Positions 10,501 to 18,801 of a stretch of DNA of 44,564 bases are shown piece by piece. The notes under the pieces are model-generated. The model had not been told where the DNA came from and ran no database searches. It saw only the letters and a list, made by a program, of their open reading frames with translations. Both the position numbers and the translations under genes were made by a program. The stretch lies in contig CP051231.1 in assembly GCA_017792405.1 (NCBI GenBank), positions 2,180,192-2,224,755 of the forward strand, given 5' to 3'. Numbering within the stretch: the stretch's first letter is position 1; every line of letters begins with the position of its first letter. The stretch comes from Oceanicola sp. (GTDB taxonomy: Bacteria; Pseudomonadota; Alphaproteobacteria; Rhodobacterales; Rhodobacteraceae).

Positions 10501-13500
10501 CTGTTCTCGATCGCGCCGGAGTTGCCATTGGCGTTCACCGCCGAGATCGTGCCGGTTCCGACATTCTCGATGGTGTTGGAGTTGGTGTTCAGGTTGCCGC
10601 TGAAAGTGGCGTTCGCCGTGCCGCTGGTGGTGAAAGTGCCGGTGTTGCCATTCATGTTGGTGGCCCCGAAGGCGCCGCCTTCGACATTGATGTCACCGCT
10701 GTTCGTCACGTCATTGGTGACCGTGAAGGTACCATCGGTGTTGACCGTGCCGCCCGTGTTGGTCAGCGATCCCGCCGTCACCGTGCCGTCGTTGTTGTCC
10801 ACCTCCGAGGTGGCGTCGAGGTTCAGATCGCCCGTGGCATCCAGCGTCGAGCCGCTGGCAACCGTGGCCGTGGCATCCACCAGCGTCACATCGGTGTCGG
10901 AAGAGAGCGTGCCGCCCGCATCCACCGAGATGTCCTCGTTCAGGTCCACATCGCCCGCGGTCAGGGTGTTGCCGGCGAAGGTTACGTCCCCTGCCCCAAC
11001 CTGCTGGTCGAAGGTGCCGGTCACATCGAGGGCACCGTCCAGCGCAATCTGACCGCCGGCCTCGTTGGTCAGGTTGCCGTCGATATCACCCGAGAGCGAG
11101 GTCAGCGTGCTGGCGTTGTCCACATCGCCGTTGATCTGGCCGGAGCTATCGAGCGTCGCGCCCGCCGCCACATCAACACCGCCTTCGACGGTGCCGGTGC
11201 TGGTCAGGCTGCCGGAGACCAGCGCCACCTGTGCGCTTTCGGAGTCCAGCGTGCCGTCATTGGTCACGGTGGCGCCGTCGATGGTTACCGTGTCGCCGAT
11301 CAGGTCGCCGCCATTGATCACGCTACCGCCGTTCAGCGCCACCGCGTTGTCCACGTCCAGCGTCCCGCCGGTCGTGTCCAGTGTGCCGCCGGTCTGGGTG
11401 TAGGTGCCGGTGCCGGTCACGGTGAGGGTGCCGGTCACATCGAAGGTGCCGCCATCCTGCTCTACCGCGCCGTCGATCGTGCCGTCGCCCGCGTCCACAT
11501 CACCAAGGTTGGTGAGCGTCGTGGTCGTCAGCGTGCCGCCGTTGGTAATGGCCAGGTCGCCGTTGGCCGCGTTGTCGAAGTTGCCGGCGGTCGAGATCTC
11601 GCCATCGCCGTCAATCGTCACCGTGCCCGCGGTGTTGGTGAAGGCGCCGGTGTCGACGTTGAGCGTGCCGGTGCCGCTCACATCCACCGTGGCCGCCGCA
11701 TCGTTGTTCACGACCGCATCGGCCTGAAGCGTTCCGGCCGAAACTTCGACGGTCGAGGCCGCGCCATCGTTGGTCAGCGTCCCCTGCACATCAAGCGTGC
11801 CGCTCCCGGCCTGCGTGATCGCGCCGCCAGCGCCCTGATCCACATCGCCGACAATGGTCATGTTGCCGGTATCAGCCAGCGCATCGCCATTGGTGATGGT
11901 GCCGGTGTTCTCGGTGATGGCGGAGTTAACGTTGAAATCGCCGTCGCCGAGGTTCTCCAGATCGCCCGCGTTGTCGCCGGTGATCGAGGCAATGGTCACA
12001 GTGCCGTTGCTGCCGTCGGTGATGGTGATCGAGCCGTCTGCGTTGTTGGTGGTCGCGCCCAGCTCAAGCGCCGTTGCGCTATCCGACGACACGTCAATGG
12101 AGCCGTCGTTGGTGGTGGCCCCCGTCACCGCAAAGCCACCGTTGCCCTGAACGGTGATCGTCCCGTCATTGTCGAGCGTACCGCTGATGTCGGTGTCGCC
12201 ACCCGCGCCGAGGGTGTTGAAGGTGCCATCGCTGGTCACGACCAGATCGGTCGCCGTGGCGGTGCCGGAGTTGTCCACGGTGCCGTTGGTCACCGAGAGC
12301 GTGTCCGTCGCGTCCACCGCGCCGTTGGCGTCGACAGTCAGGGTCGCGCCGCTGTCGATGGTCACGTCAGTGTCGGAGCTGAGCGTGCCGTTGGTCACGG
12401 TCGCATCGGCGTCGATGTCCACATCGTTCGCGGTCAGCTCATTGCCGCCCATGTCGGAGAGCGTGCCGCCATCGTGGCTATAGGTGCCAGTCACGGTCAG
12501 CGTCCCGCCCGAAACATCCACCGCACCGCCGGTATTGGTCAGTTCGCCTCCCAGCGTTGCCGCCGCAGAGGTATCCAGCGCGCCGCCCGAGAGGGTTACA
12601 TCCCCCTCGACCGCGCCTGCCCCCGTGCCGGTGCCCGCCACGGTGAAGTTGCCGGAGGTATCCAGCCCGTTCGCGCCGGTGCCCACGTCCAGCACACCGC
12701 CAGCCGCGATGGTCAGGGCATCGTCGTTGTCGAAGGCCCCTGCCCCGCCGTTCACCGAAAGCTCGCCGCCGCTGATGGTCACGGTGCCGTCGGTATTGGT
12801 CGCCGAGGTTGTGACCTCGAAGGTATCGCCCTCTACGGTCAGTGATGCACCGCCGCCATTGAGCGTAAGCGTGTCCACCGTGGCCGGGCCATTGCTCGTC
12901 ATCTCGCCGGAGTCGGTCAGGTTCACCGTCCCGGCGGTGAAGCCCGCGCCGTCATGGTCGATGACGCCGGTACCGGAAACATTGATCGTCTCGCCCGTGG
13001 CGGTAAAGGTGCCATCGTTGTCGAGCAGCCCGTTGCCGTTCACTTCGATGGTGCCGCCCACCGACACGGTCACGTCGTTGCCAGCACCAACAGTGAAGAT
13101 GGAGTCACCCCCGAGGTTCAGGTTGGTGCCCGCCGTCACGACGGTGCCAGCCGAGTTGATGTTGATCTCGCCCTCGTTGAGGTTGTTGATGCTCCCGGCG
13201 GTGGCCTCCAGCGTGGAGCCTACACCGTCGAGATTGTAGATGCCGGTCGGCGCACCAGCGACACTGTCGTTGTTGATGTCTCCGGTCACGTCGGTCACGT
13301 CACCGCCCGCCGCGATGTTCACCGTGGTGTCGTTGTTGATGGTGTTGCCGCCACCAACGAGGCTGGAGCCCACACCAACGCTGACGCCGCCGGTGCCGGC
13401 GGTGTTGATGGTCTCGGCAGTCACGGTCACGCCATCGGCGATGATCAGGGAGCCGGCGCCCGAGGTGCTGAGGTCACCGGTGCCGCCACCATTGGTGTCG

Positions 13501-16340
13501 ATTGTGATATCCGCATTGGCGGTCAGCACGCTGTTCTCGGTGATGGAGATCGACGCGACGTCGATGATCTCGTCATTCACCGTCACTGCGCCGCCGTTGA
13601 TCGCGCTGATCGAGTGGTCGCCCGCGCTGAGCGGTGGCGTGCCGCCTTCGATGGTCACGGTCGCGCCATCGGCCACGAGGTCATAGTCCACACTCGCGGT
13701 CGTCAGATCCTGCTGGGTCGTCAGCTGATCGACGTTGAAGACGAGGCTGCCGCTGTCATTGGTCTGATCGAAATTGGTTCCGATCGTCACGTTGGTTGCG
13801 TTGATCTCGAAGGTCTCGCCCGCATCCTGCGTGATCGCGCCATCAAGCACCACGGACCCATCGATTGTGGTGCCGAGGTCCGACGACGAGGTCAGGCTAA
13901 CGGTGCCACCCGTCGTGTTCTCGATGGCGCCAAGCGTCAACGTGCCACCCGACGTGACATCGCCCGCAAGCGTCGTCGTCGCGCCCGAAACGTCGAAGGT
14001 GCCGGTGACTTCGAGAGCGCCGGTCACATCCACTGTGCCGCCGGTGGCGCTGACGTTGCCGTCAATGCCTGCACCGCCGCCTGCGCCATCCACTCCGGTG
14101 CCCTCAAGATCGAGGTCGCCGGTGCTGGCGATATCGCCGGTCACGAGGCCGGTCGAGGTCAGGTCGCCGCTCGCATTGACCGTGACATTGCCTGCCACCT
14201 CGCCCTGGTTGTCGAGCAGGCCGGAGTTGACGGTGATCGCCGTAGCCCCTCCGTCAGTGGCCGTCAGCGTGTCACCTGCGGAAACGGTGACCGTAGGCGC
14301 CCCACCGCCACCGCCGATGACCAGCGTCTCCGTGGTGAGGTCACCCGCCGTGGTGAAGCCGCCGTTTTGCACATTGGTAACGCCGCCAACCTCGAGGTCG
14401 CCACCCATCGCGAAGCCAGCGCCAGTGTTCAGCACCAAGTCGCCGGTGATCCCGGTGGTGGTCGCCGAAGTGCCGGAGATCGTGGTCGTGGTCCCACCAC
14501 TCACCGTCACGGTGCCGTCGATCAGCCCGGTCGAGGTGAGAACAGCGCCGCCGGGGCCGCCCCCCATTATGACGTCGCCATCAATGGTGCCGTCGTTCAG
14601 CAAGTTGCCTTGGAAGATGTAGACGTTCACATCGGTGGCCAAGGTCGCGCCGGACGCGATGTCTATGGTTGTGCCAGTCGCCGCCGTCACTTGGCCGGTG
14701 GAGGTCAGGGTGGCACCATTGGTGATGTTCACCGTGCCATCGTCCATGTCGAGCGCACCGACGGTCAGATTGGAATCGACATCAATCGCGTTGCCGCCGT
14801 TCTGCGTGAGCGTGCCGGTGATCTCCGCCGCCCCGGTGAGGGTGATGGTCCCGCCTGTGCTGTTGGTGACATTGCCGTCCACCGCGGCGAGTTCACCTGT
14901 CGCACCGCCGCTTGCTTCGCTGACGCCCGCAAGGGTCAGCGTGCCGACATTGAGGATGGTGCCCGCCCCAGCATTCACGGCAACCTGGCCGCCATTCACG
15001 ACGATTTCGCCCGCATTGGCGATATCCGCGGTCGAGGCAAAAGTACCGCCGCCCGAAACGTTCAACCACTCACCGGCATTGGAGTTGGCCACCGAGGCCG
15101 TGCTCAGCGTGCCGTCGGTGACAGTGATCGTCCCGTTGGCCGTGTTCGAGAAGCTCTCGGCGGAGGTGGTGCCCGAGCCGGTCTGGCTCACGGCGCCATC
15201 GCTGGTCACGCCGCCAAGTGCAGAGGTGCCCGAGCCGCCGAGGGTCAACGTACCACCGTTGTTGACGGTCGTGGTGCCACCCGACGCCACATCAATCGCG
15301 CCGGTGCCCGAGGTCGAGAGCGTGCCGGTCACATCAGCCGAGGTGTCGATGGTCAGGGTCGCCGCGCTGGCATCCACCGTGCCCGAGGTCACCGTGAGCG
15401 TGCCCACCTGCGTCGCGTTGTCGATGTCGATGGCGTTGGCGCTGTCCTGCTCTAGGTCGCCGGTGATCTGCAGCCCGCCAGCGATGTCCAGCGTGCCGGT
15501 GCCTTGGTTGGTCACGCTGCCATCGACGCCGCCTACCCCGGTGCCGCCGGTGCCAGAAAGGTTGGCGCTTCCATCGTTGACGATATCGCCGGTGACCAGA
15601 CCGCTGGAGGTGAAGGAGCCGCCGTTGGCCACGGTGACATCCGAGGTGATGGTGCCCTGGTTGTCGAGCGCCGCACCACTTTGCACATCCACATCATCAG
15701 CCGCGGTGCCTGCGGTGGTAAGCGAACCGCCGGACGCGATGGTCACGGTGCCGGGGCCGGTTACGTCAATCGTATCGACCGTATTGGCGCCACCAAAGTC
15801 GAGATCACCGGCGCCCGCCGTTGTCAGGGCAATGCCGTTGGTGCTGCCATCGATGTCGGAGTTGATGATCGCGGTGCCGGTGTTGACGGTGATCGTGGTG
15901 GCGCTATCCCCGCCATCCTGGAGGGTAATAGCGCCGCCCTCGACTGTATAACCATCCACCTCAAAGGTGATGTCGCCAACCGCTACACCACCTGCGTCTA
16001 CTGTGACGGTGCCCGGGGTGCCACCAAAGACGGCGTTGTCCCCTGCATCGAACGCCGTGTTCGCCCCGCCACTCGCCGCACTGTCCCACTGCGACAGCGC
16101 ATCGAGCCCACCTTCCGTCCAGGCGCCGTCGCCGCCATCGGCTGTCGTGGGTGACGTGCTGTCGCCATCCCAGAACAGAGTGTCTTGCGCGACGGCCCCC
16201 TGCCCCGCGACACCCAACGCAATGGCTGTCGCCACCGCCGTGGTCGCAAGGAACTTCGCTTTGCGATGTTTGTCGCTGGCTCCGCCTGCCGTAATTGCAG
16301 TCGCGGCCTCGGGGCTCGGGGTGCGGAAAACGCTGCGCAT
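7596..16340 (-). CDS. Giant type Va autotransporter adhesin
   Basis: About 2,914 residues from the ATG at 16340. This start is preferred to an in-frame ATG at 16409 because it has a GAGAGGA about 10 nt upstream and is followed closely by a signal peptide. The signal peptide is of the extended type: about 28 polar residues, hydrophobic core at about 30-47, likely cleavage after AVA at 51. The mature protein opens with TLFWDGDSTSPTTADGGDGAW, typical of autotransporter-associated beta-strand proteins. The passenger (about 55-2590) is built of short Thr/Asn/Gly/Ser-rich strands ('TVTNxG', 'GTLxVxGxxT') that should form a beta-helix. Residues about 2592-2914 form the outer-membrane barrel, ending in LQF, the aromatic C-terminus needed for BAM insertion. 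No protease motif was recognised, so an adhesin or surface-layer role is inferred. It lies inside the T6SS locus but has its own terminator and a divergent promoter region. Confidence 0.9.
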   Translation of the reverse strand: MRSVFRTPSPEAATAITAGGASDKHRKAKFLATTAVATAIALGVAGQGAVAQDTLFWDGDSTSPTTADGGDGAWTEGGLDALSQWDSAASGGANTAFDAGDNAVFGGTPGTVTVDAGGVAVGDITFEVDGYTVEGGAITLQDGGDSATTITVNTGTAIINSDIDGSTNGIALTTAGAGDLDFGGANTVDTIDVTGPGTVTIASGGSLTTAGTAADDVDVQSGAALDNQGTITSDVTVANGGSFTSSGLVTGDIVNDGSANLSGTGGTGVGGVDGSVTNQGTGTLDIAGGLQITGDLEQDSANAIDIDNATQVGTLTVTSGTVDASAATLTIDTSADVTGTLSTSGTGAIDVASGGTTTVNNGGTLTLGGSGTSALGGVTSDGAVSQTGSGTTSAESFSNTANGTITVTDGTLSTASVANSNAGEWLNVSGGGTFASTADIANAGEIVVNGGQVAVNAGAGTILNVGTLTLAGVSEASGGATGELAAVDGNVTNSTGGTITLTGAAEITGTLTQNGGNAIDVDSNLTVGALDMDDGTVNITNGATLTSTGQVTAATGTTIDIASGATLATDVNVYIFQGNLLNDGTIDGDVIMGGGPGGAVLTSTGLIDGTVTVSGGTTTTISGTSATTTGITGDLVLNTGAGFAMGGDLEVGGVTNVQNGGFTTAGDLTTETLVIGGGGGAPTVTVSAGDTLTATDGGATAITVNSGLLDNQGEVAGNVTVNASGDLTSTGLVTGDIASTGDLDLEGTGVDGAGGGAGIDGNVSATGGTVDVTGALEVTGTFDVSGATTTLAGDVTSGGTLTLGAIENTTGGTVSLTSSSDLGTTIDGSVVLDGAITQDAGETFEINATNVTIGTNFDQTNDSGSLVFNVDQLTTQQDLTTASVDYDLVADGATVTIEGGTPPLSAGDHSISAINGGAVTVNDEIIDVASISITENSVLTANADITIDTNGGGTGDLSTSGAGSLIIADGVTVTAETINTAGTGGVSVGVGSSLVGGGNTINNDTTVNIAAGGDVTDVTGDINNDSVAGAPTGIYNLDGVGSTLEATAGSINNLNEGEININSAGTVVTAGTNLNLGGDSIFTVGAGNDVTVSVGGTIEVNGNGLLDNDGTFTATGETINVSGTGVIDHDGAGFTAGTVNLTDSGEMTSNGPATVDTLTLNGGGASLTVEGDTFEVTTSATNTDGTVTISGGELSVNGGAGAFDNDDALTIAAGGVLDVGTGANGLDTSGNFTVAGTGTGAGAVEGDVTLSGGALDTSAAATLGGELTNTGGAVDVSGGTLTVTGTYSHDGGTLSDMGGNELTANDVDIDADATVTNGTLSSDTDVTIDSGATLTVDANGAVDATDTLSVTNGTVDNSGTATATDLVVTSDGTFNTLGAGGDTDISGTLDNDGTITVQGNGGFAVTGATTNDGSIDVSSDSATALELGATTNNADGSITITDGSNGTVTIASITGDNAGDLENLGDGDFNVNSAITENTGTITNGDALADTGNMTIVGDVDQGAGGAITQAGSGTLDVQGTLTNDGAASTVEVSAGTLQADAVVNNDAAATVDVSGTGTLNVDTGAFTNTAGTVTIDGDGEISTAGNFDNAANGDLAITNGGTLTTTTLTNLGDVDAGDGTIDGAVEQDGGTFDVTGTLTVTGTGTYTQTGGTLDTTGGTLDVDNAVALNGGSVINGGDLIGDTVTIDGATVTNDGTLDSESAQVALVSGSLTSTGTVEGGVDVAAGATLDSSGQINGDVDNASTLTSLSGDIDGNLTNEAGGQIALDGALDVTGTFDQQVGAGDVTFAGNTLTAGDVDLNEDISVDAGGTLSSDTDVTLVDATATVASGSTLDATGDLNLDATSEVDNNDGTVTAGSLTNTGGTVNTDGTFTVTNDVTNSGDINVEGGAFGATNMNGNTGTFTTSGTANATFSGNLNTNSNTIENVGTGTISAVNANGNSGAIENSSTGAISLSGSVNNNSGTISNSGGGLFTATTANNNSNIIENTGGSTMTLSGSVNGNSGTITNADNSTFSATSATGNTGTIENTGSGTMDFSGAVTNTGGSLEQTGSGTMTAASVTNNGAGSTVTVTDGLLDVAGAVTNTNGAIDVAAGAELEAASLSNATGQTVTSTGLLDIDIITNEGTLDAAGTGATAGIDGEVINQNGGTFNVTASLEVSGDVTNTDGATIVMSGDLDVGGDFIQDDTGGDGGAVTFGGFELSAVNATINTDFTVDNGTLTASDALTNQSGETLTVTSSGVVNTDTATIDGALDNSGDFNATGDVTIAEVSTNQLGGTLDAGNLTLDGNFTNAGTVGADSNVGIVTNNATLTNAGTGVINATSLVNNDTVDNSGAINAAVTNEGTFNSEAGSSIGGDFGNNGTFNVNGASSMTGTFTNDGDFLDGGAANLAITGGFTNNANITLDQGGGFSTTAGTTNSGTITVLGASGGVIGGNVSSSGTIDLSNGTTADSLSIGGNLAFSGGTLSFSGVDGGGVPVQEAITVGGAVSGNVALSFEDVAFTGNFTNPTDYVLINASSSGADLSFDDSLITVNGATAYFAVYDPGSGDAYVLSDVSAGIGAVAGNIGLVQSLISTIVNRPSSPFVSGLAYEDDDNCGTGAWARMTGGSATGTARTNNGVSNLPSTVEANFAGLTLGMDYGCFDVSDSPFDIAGGVILGYNEGDTSQDVFNIDYTTGTPTPTTLLSTTKTDFTQSYVGAYLAFAKDAYTADVQLRSEQTKFTFNNPVLVLEADGVTPAAGFFDEEVDSKSTTLSASLSYSYPLSDSLTLVPTGGFGITKSSTDDVILRDPADQTTEVGRMVFEDHTTSIGFVGATLARTVIGEAGDSAWNQFVTATYYKDFSDPLQATYVTSTSSLPIETEPLGDFGEVSVGLSYIKILDGQVGAAKQLNASARIDGRFSEDVEAVSLTAQIRLQF
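7599..8567 (-). other. Autotransporter beta-barrel domain
   Basis: Encodes the last 323 residues of the giant autotransporter. It starts at a DDNCGTGAWARM segment and shows alternating amphipathic strands (for example 'LTLGMDYGC', 'QSYVGAYLAFAKD', 'SVGLSYIKI') and the terminal phenylalanine. Two cysteines, in DDNC and DYGC, lie about 45 residues apart at the start of the barrel and could form a disulfide. The family assignment rests on pattern and position, not on a search. Confidence 0.85.
10037..10657 (-). repeat. Asn-ladder protein repeats in the autotransporter passenger
   Basis: Roughly ten tandem protein units of alternating 20 and 21 residues, forming a 41-residue super-repeat. One unit type ends in SGSV/SGAV (NGNSGAIENSSTGAISLSGS), the other ends in AxxA (NNNSGTISNSGGGLFTATTA). 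Each begins with N-x-N-[ST]-[GN] and has I-[ET]-N-x-G-x-[GS] in the middle. The regular asparagines at equivalent positions suggest stacked Asn ladders in a beta-helix. The repeats are diverged at DNA level. Confidence 0.85.
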
Positions 16341-16762
16341 GGGAATATGTCCTCTCGCCTTCAAATTCTCGGCGCGATTCACCGCCCACCTCGGCGGGAC
16401 TCCGCGCACTTGCCCGAGACACTACTCACCACCCGGTGATGCGACAACGGTGAATCTTAACCACAACACCTTGGGGCCTTCCGCTGGGGCATGCCCCCAT
16501 CGCTTTGTTGCCCCGCCGCAACAAATACCCCTCAAATTGTCGATTTCGGGCGCGGATGAGCCATTTACAGCGCGTTTTCCCAAACGGCGCGGCCCTGGCA
16601 CCCGTCGCACCGCCTGCCGCAACGCCGGGATTCATCACAACCTCTTGCGCGGGCCCGTAGCGCTGCCTACATTGAGATCACGTTATTTCAATTATTCCTT
16701 CTGGCAGCCGACCGGTATTTTCGTGGGTCGCGCCGCAAAATTCAAACTGGGAAGCCCCCGAG
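16341..16762. promoter_or_regulatory. Divergent intergenic region between the autotransporter gene and vgrG
   Basis: 422 bp with no believable gene. It must hold the promoters of both the minus-strand autotransporter and plus-strand vgrG. Visible elements are a 12-bp palindrome GGGGCATGCCCC at 16486-16497, an 8-bp inverted repeat at 16504-16525 (listed separately), and an AT-rich stretch at 16680-16698 about 70 bp before vgrG, preceded by TTGAGA at 16672-16677. No good -10 could be fixed. A TGGCAC at about 16596 looks like a sigma-54 -24 element but has no GC at the required distance. Confidence 0.6.
16504..16525. promoter_or_regulatory. Perfect inverted repeat, possible operator
   Basis: TTTGTTGC, six bases, then GCAACAAA: a perfect 8-bp dyad in the middle of the divergent region between two large surface/secretion genes. 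The arms and spacing (22 bp in all) fit a binding site for a dimeric regulator. There is no U-tract to make it a terminator. Which protein binds it, if any, is unknown. Confidence 0.35.
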
Positions 16763-18781
16763 ATGAGCACCGCAAGTAATAGTCAGAGTCAGCGCCTCGG
16801 AAAGCTGCACACGGCACTCGCCTTCGACACTCTCAGCCTGGTCCGGTTCGACGGAATGGACGCCGTCAACGAATGCTTCGAATATCACGTCGAAGCCGTC
16901 ACCGACGACAGCAAGATCGCCGTCAACCTAGACGATCTGCTCGGCACTCATATGACCGTCGAGCTGGAAGACCTCTATGGTGCCAAGAAGTACTTCGACG
17001 GCATCGTGACCGAATGCGGCTGGGCCGGCGAAGGCGACACCGGCAACGCTTACCGCTTCACCCTCAGGCCCTGGTTCTGGGTCATGTCGAAGCGCCGGAA
17101 CAACAAAATCTACCAGGAAAAGACCTTCGAAGACATCATCAACGAGGTCTGCTCCGACTTCGGCTACGACGCCGCAGGCGGGCTGGATGTGCAACTCAGC
17201 GGTGAGCTCGGCCAGATCAACCAAGAGTACATCGTTCAGTACAACGAGAGCGACTTCCACTTCCTCTGCCGGCTGATGGAGCGCTACGGCGTCAACTACT
17301 TCTTCACCCACGAGCAGGGCTCGCACAAGATGGTCATCACCGACAGTGTGGATGGCTTCAAGCAGCTGGCCCCCAACGAGCGCAAGTACATGCCCCATGA
17401 AGGGCAGCATGTGTATGACGAAGAGCACTTCTGGGAGTGGACACCGCACCGGCGGCTCACCACCGGCAAGGTCGCCCTGACCGATTACAACTTCAAGACC
17501 GTCAGCGCCAACATGAAGGGCGAGCAAGAAGGCGACGCCGTGCACGAATACGGCAAGCTGGAAAGCTACGAATATCCCGGCGTCTACCTCGATGGCGGGC
17601 AGGGCTCGACCTATGCCCGCGTCCGCTCCGAACAGTTCCGCGCCCGCGACAAGCACCACACCGCCACTGGCGACTGCATCAGCCTGACCTCGGGCATGCG
17701 CTTTACCCTCGGCGGCGAGCATCAGGACGAGAGCCTGCTGGGCGAGGAGTATATCTGCACCCGCGCCATGCACAGCTTCTCCACCGGCGGCTACCGCTCC
17801 GGCGGCGGCGGGGGCGGCGGCGAGCATGTCTTCGTCGGCAACTACGAATTCGCGCCCTCAGCGGTGCCCTATGTGCCCGAGCGCAAGACCCCCGAAACCC
17901 GGATGACCGGGCCGCAAACGGCCACCGTCACCGGCGCGAGCGGCGAAGAGATCGACGTGGATGAATTCGGCCGCATCGTCGTCCAGTTCCACTGGGATCG
18001 CCTTGGCAATAATGACGAGAAATCCTCCATGCGCATCCGTGTCGCCCAGCCATGGGCCGGGGCCGGATGGGGCACGCTCTTCATCCCGCGCATCGGGATG
18101 GAGGTGATCGTCGAATTTCTGGAGGGCGACCCCAACAAACCCGTGGTCACCGGCTGCGTCTACAACGGGGACAACTCCCCGCCCTACGAGCAGCCCGGCG
18201 ACAAGAACTGGAACGGCATCAAGTCCAACTCCACCCTGGGCGGCGGCGGTTACAACGAGCTGGTGTTCAACGACACCAAGGGCGACGAGCTGTTCCGCCA
18301 GCACGCGCAATACGACATGGAAACCAAGGTGCTCAACGACGAGCGCCGCGAGGTCGATGTCAACCGCACCACCACCATCGGCGGCAACGAGACCCGCACC
18401 GTCCACGGCGAAGAAACCCACACGATCGACAAGGACAACACCTACCTGATCAAGGGTGACGAGAACCGCACGGTCAATAAGAACCGCGAAACCAACATCG
18501 ACAAGGACGACAGCCTCAACATCATGGGCAACTGGGGTGTCGAGATCTTCAAGAAGACAACGATCAACGGCCAGCAGGACATCGAGATCAACTCGCTGAC
18601 CAAGATCAAGCTGACCGTCGGCGCCTCGTCGATCACCATCGATCCGGCGTCGATCAAGCTCAGCGCGCCGATGATCGACGTGAACGCCTCGGCCAACCTG
18701 ACCACCAACGGCGGCGCAATGGCGACCCACAAGGCAGGCGGACTGATGACGATTCAGGCCGCACTGGTTAAGATCAACTAA
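16763..18781 (+). CDS. vgrG: VgrG (TssI), T6SS spike protein
   Basis: 672 residues. The gp27-like base occupies about 15-350 (FDTLSLVRFDG opening; 'YNESDFHFLCRLMERYGVNYFF' at 160-181). The gp5-like OB fold follows with VDEFGRIVVQFHWDR at 399-413 and PRIGMEVIVEFLEGDP at 442-457. From about 500 on there are short 'RTVHGEETHTIDKDNTY' repeats that form the trimeric beta-prism needle. A run of seven glycines (347-353) sits between gp27 and gp5 parts. The protein ends soon after the needle, so no C-terminal effector domain is fused. VgrG trimers cap the Hcp tube and carry effectors into target cells. The start ATG has GGGAAG 8 nt upstream. It is followed after 20 bp by the DUF6931-like gene, so the two are probably cotranscribed. 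Confidence 0.97.
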   Translation: MSTASNSQSQRLGKLHTALAFDTLSLVRFDGMDAVNECFEYHVEAVTDDSKIAVNLDDLLGTHMTVELEDLYGAKKYFDGIVTECGWAGEGDTGNAYRFTLRPWFWVMSKRRNNKIYQEKTFEDIINEVCSDFGYDAAGGLDVQLSGELGQINQEYIVQYNESDFHFLCRLMERYGVNYFFTHEQGSHKMVITDSVDGFKQLAPNERKYMPHEGQHVYDEEHFWEWTPHRRLTTGKVALTDYNFKTVSANMKGEQEGDAVHEYGKLESYEYPGVYLDGGQGSTYARVRSEQFRARDKHHTATGDCISLTSGMRFTLGGEHQDESLLGEEYICTRAMHSFSTGGYRSGGGGGGGEHVFVGNYEFAPSAVPYVPERKTPETRMTGPQTATVTGASGEEIDVDEFGRIVVQFHWDRLGNNDEKSSMRIRVAQPWAGAGWGTLFIPRIGMEVIVEFLEGDPNKPVVTGCVYNGDNSPPYEQPGDKNWNGIKSNSTLGGGGYNELVFNDTKGDELFRQHAQYDMETKVLNDERREVDVNRTTTIGGNETRTVHGEETHTIDKDNTYLIKGDENRTVNKNRETNIDKDDSLNIMGNWGVEIFKKTTINGQQDIEINSLTKIKLTVGASSITIDPASIKLSAPMIDVNASANLTTNGGAMATHKAGGLMTIQAALVKIN

Positions 18782-18801
18782 GGACCGGAAGGATTCGGCA
18801 C

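Noticed and set aside
9136..15951. Very long open frames on the plus strand opposite the autotransporter gene (up to more than 900 codons)
   Set aside because: They mirror the highly repetitive, stop-poor antisense of the passenger. Their composition (Val/Pro/Ser or Arg/Gly/His/Ala monotony) and lack of domains or ribosome sites mark them as shadows.
16341..16409. Upstream in-frame ATG for the autotransporter (23 extra residues)
   Set aside because: No Shine-Dalgarno sequence before it; the ATG at 16340 has one and leads straight into the signal peptide.
16594..16612. TGGCAC as a sigma-54 -24 element before vgrG
   Set aside because: No GC dinucleotide occurs at the required 10-bp distance.
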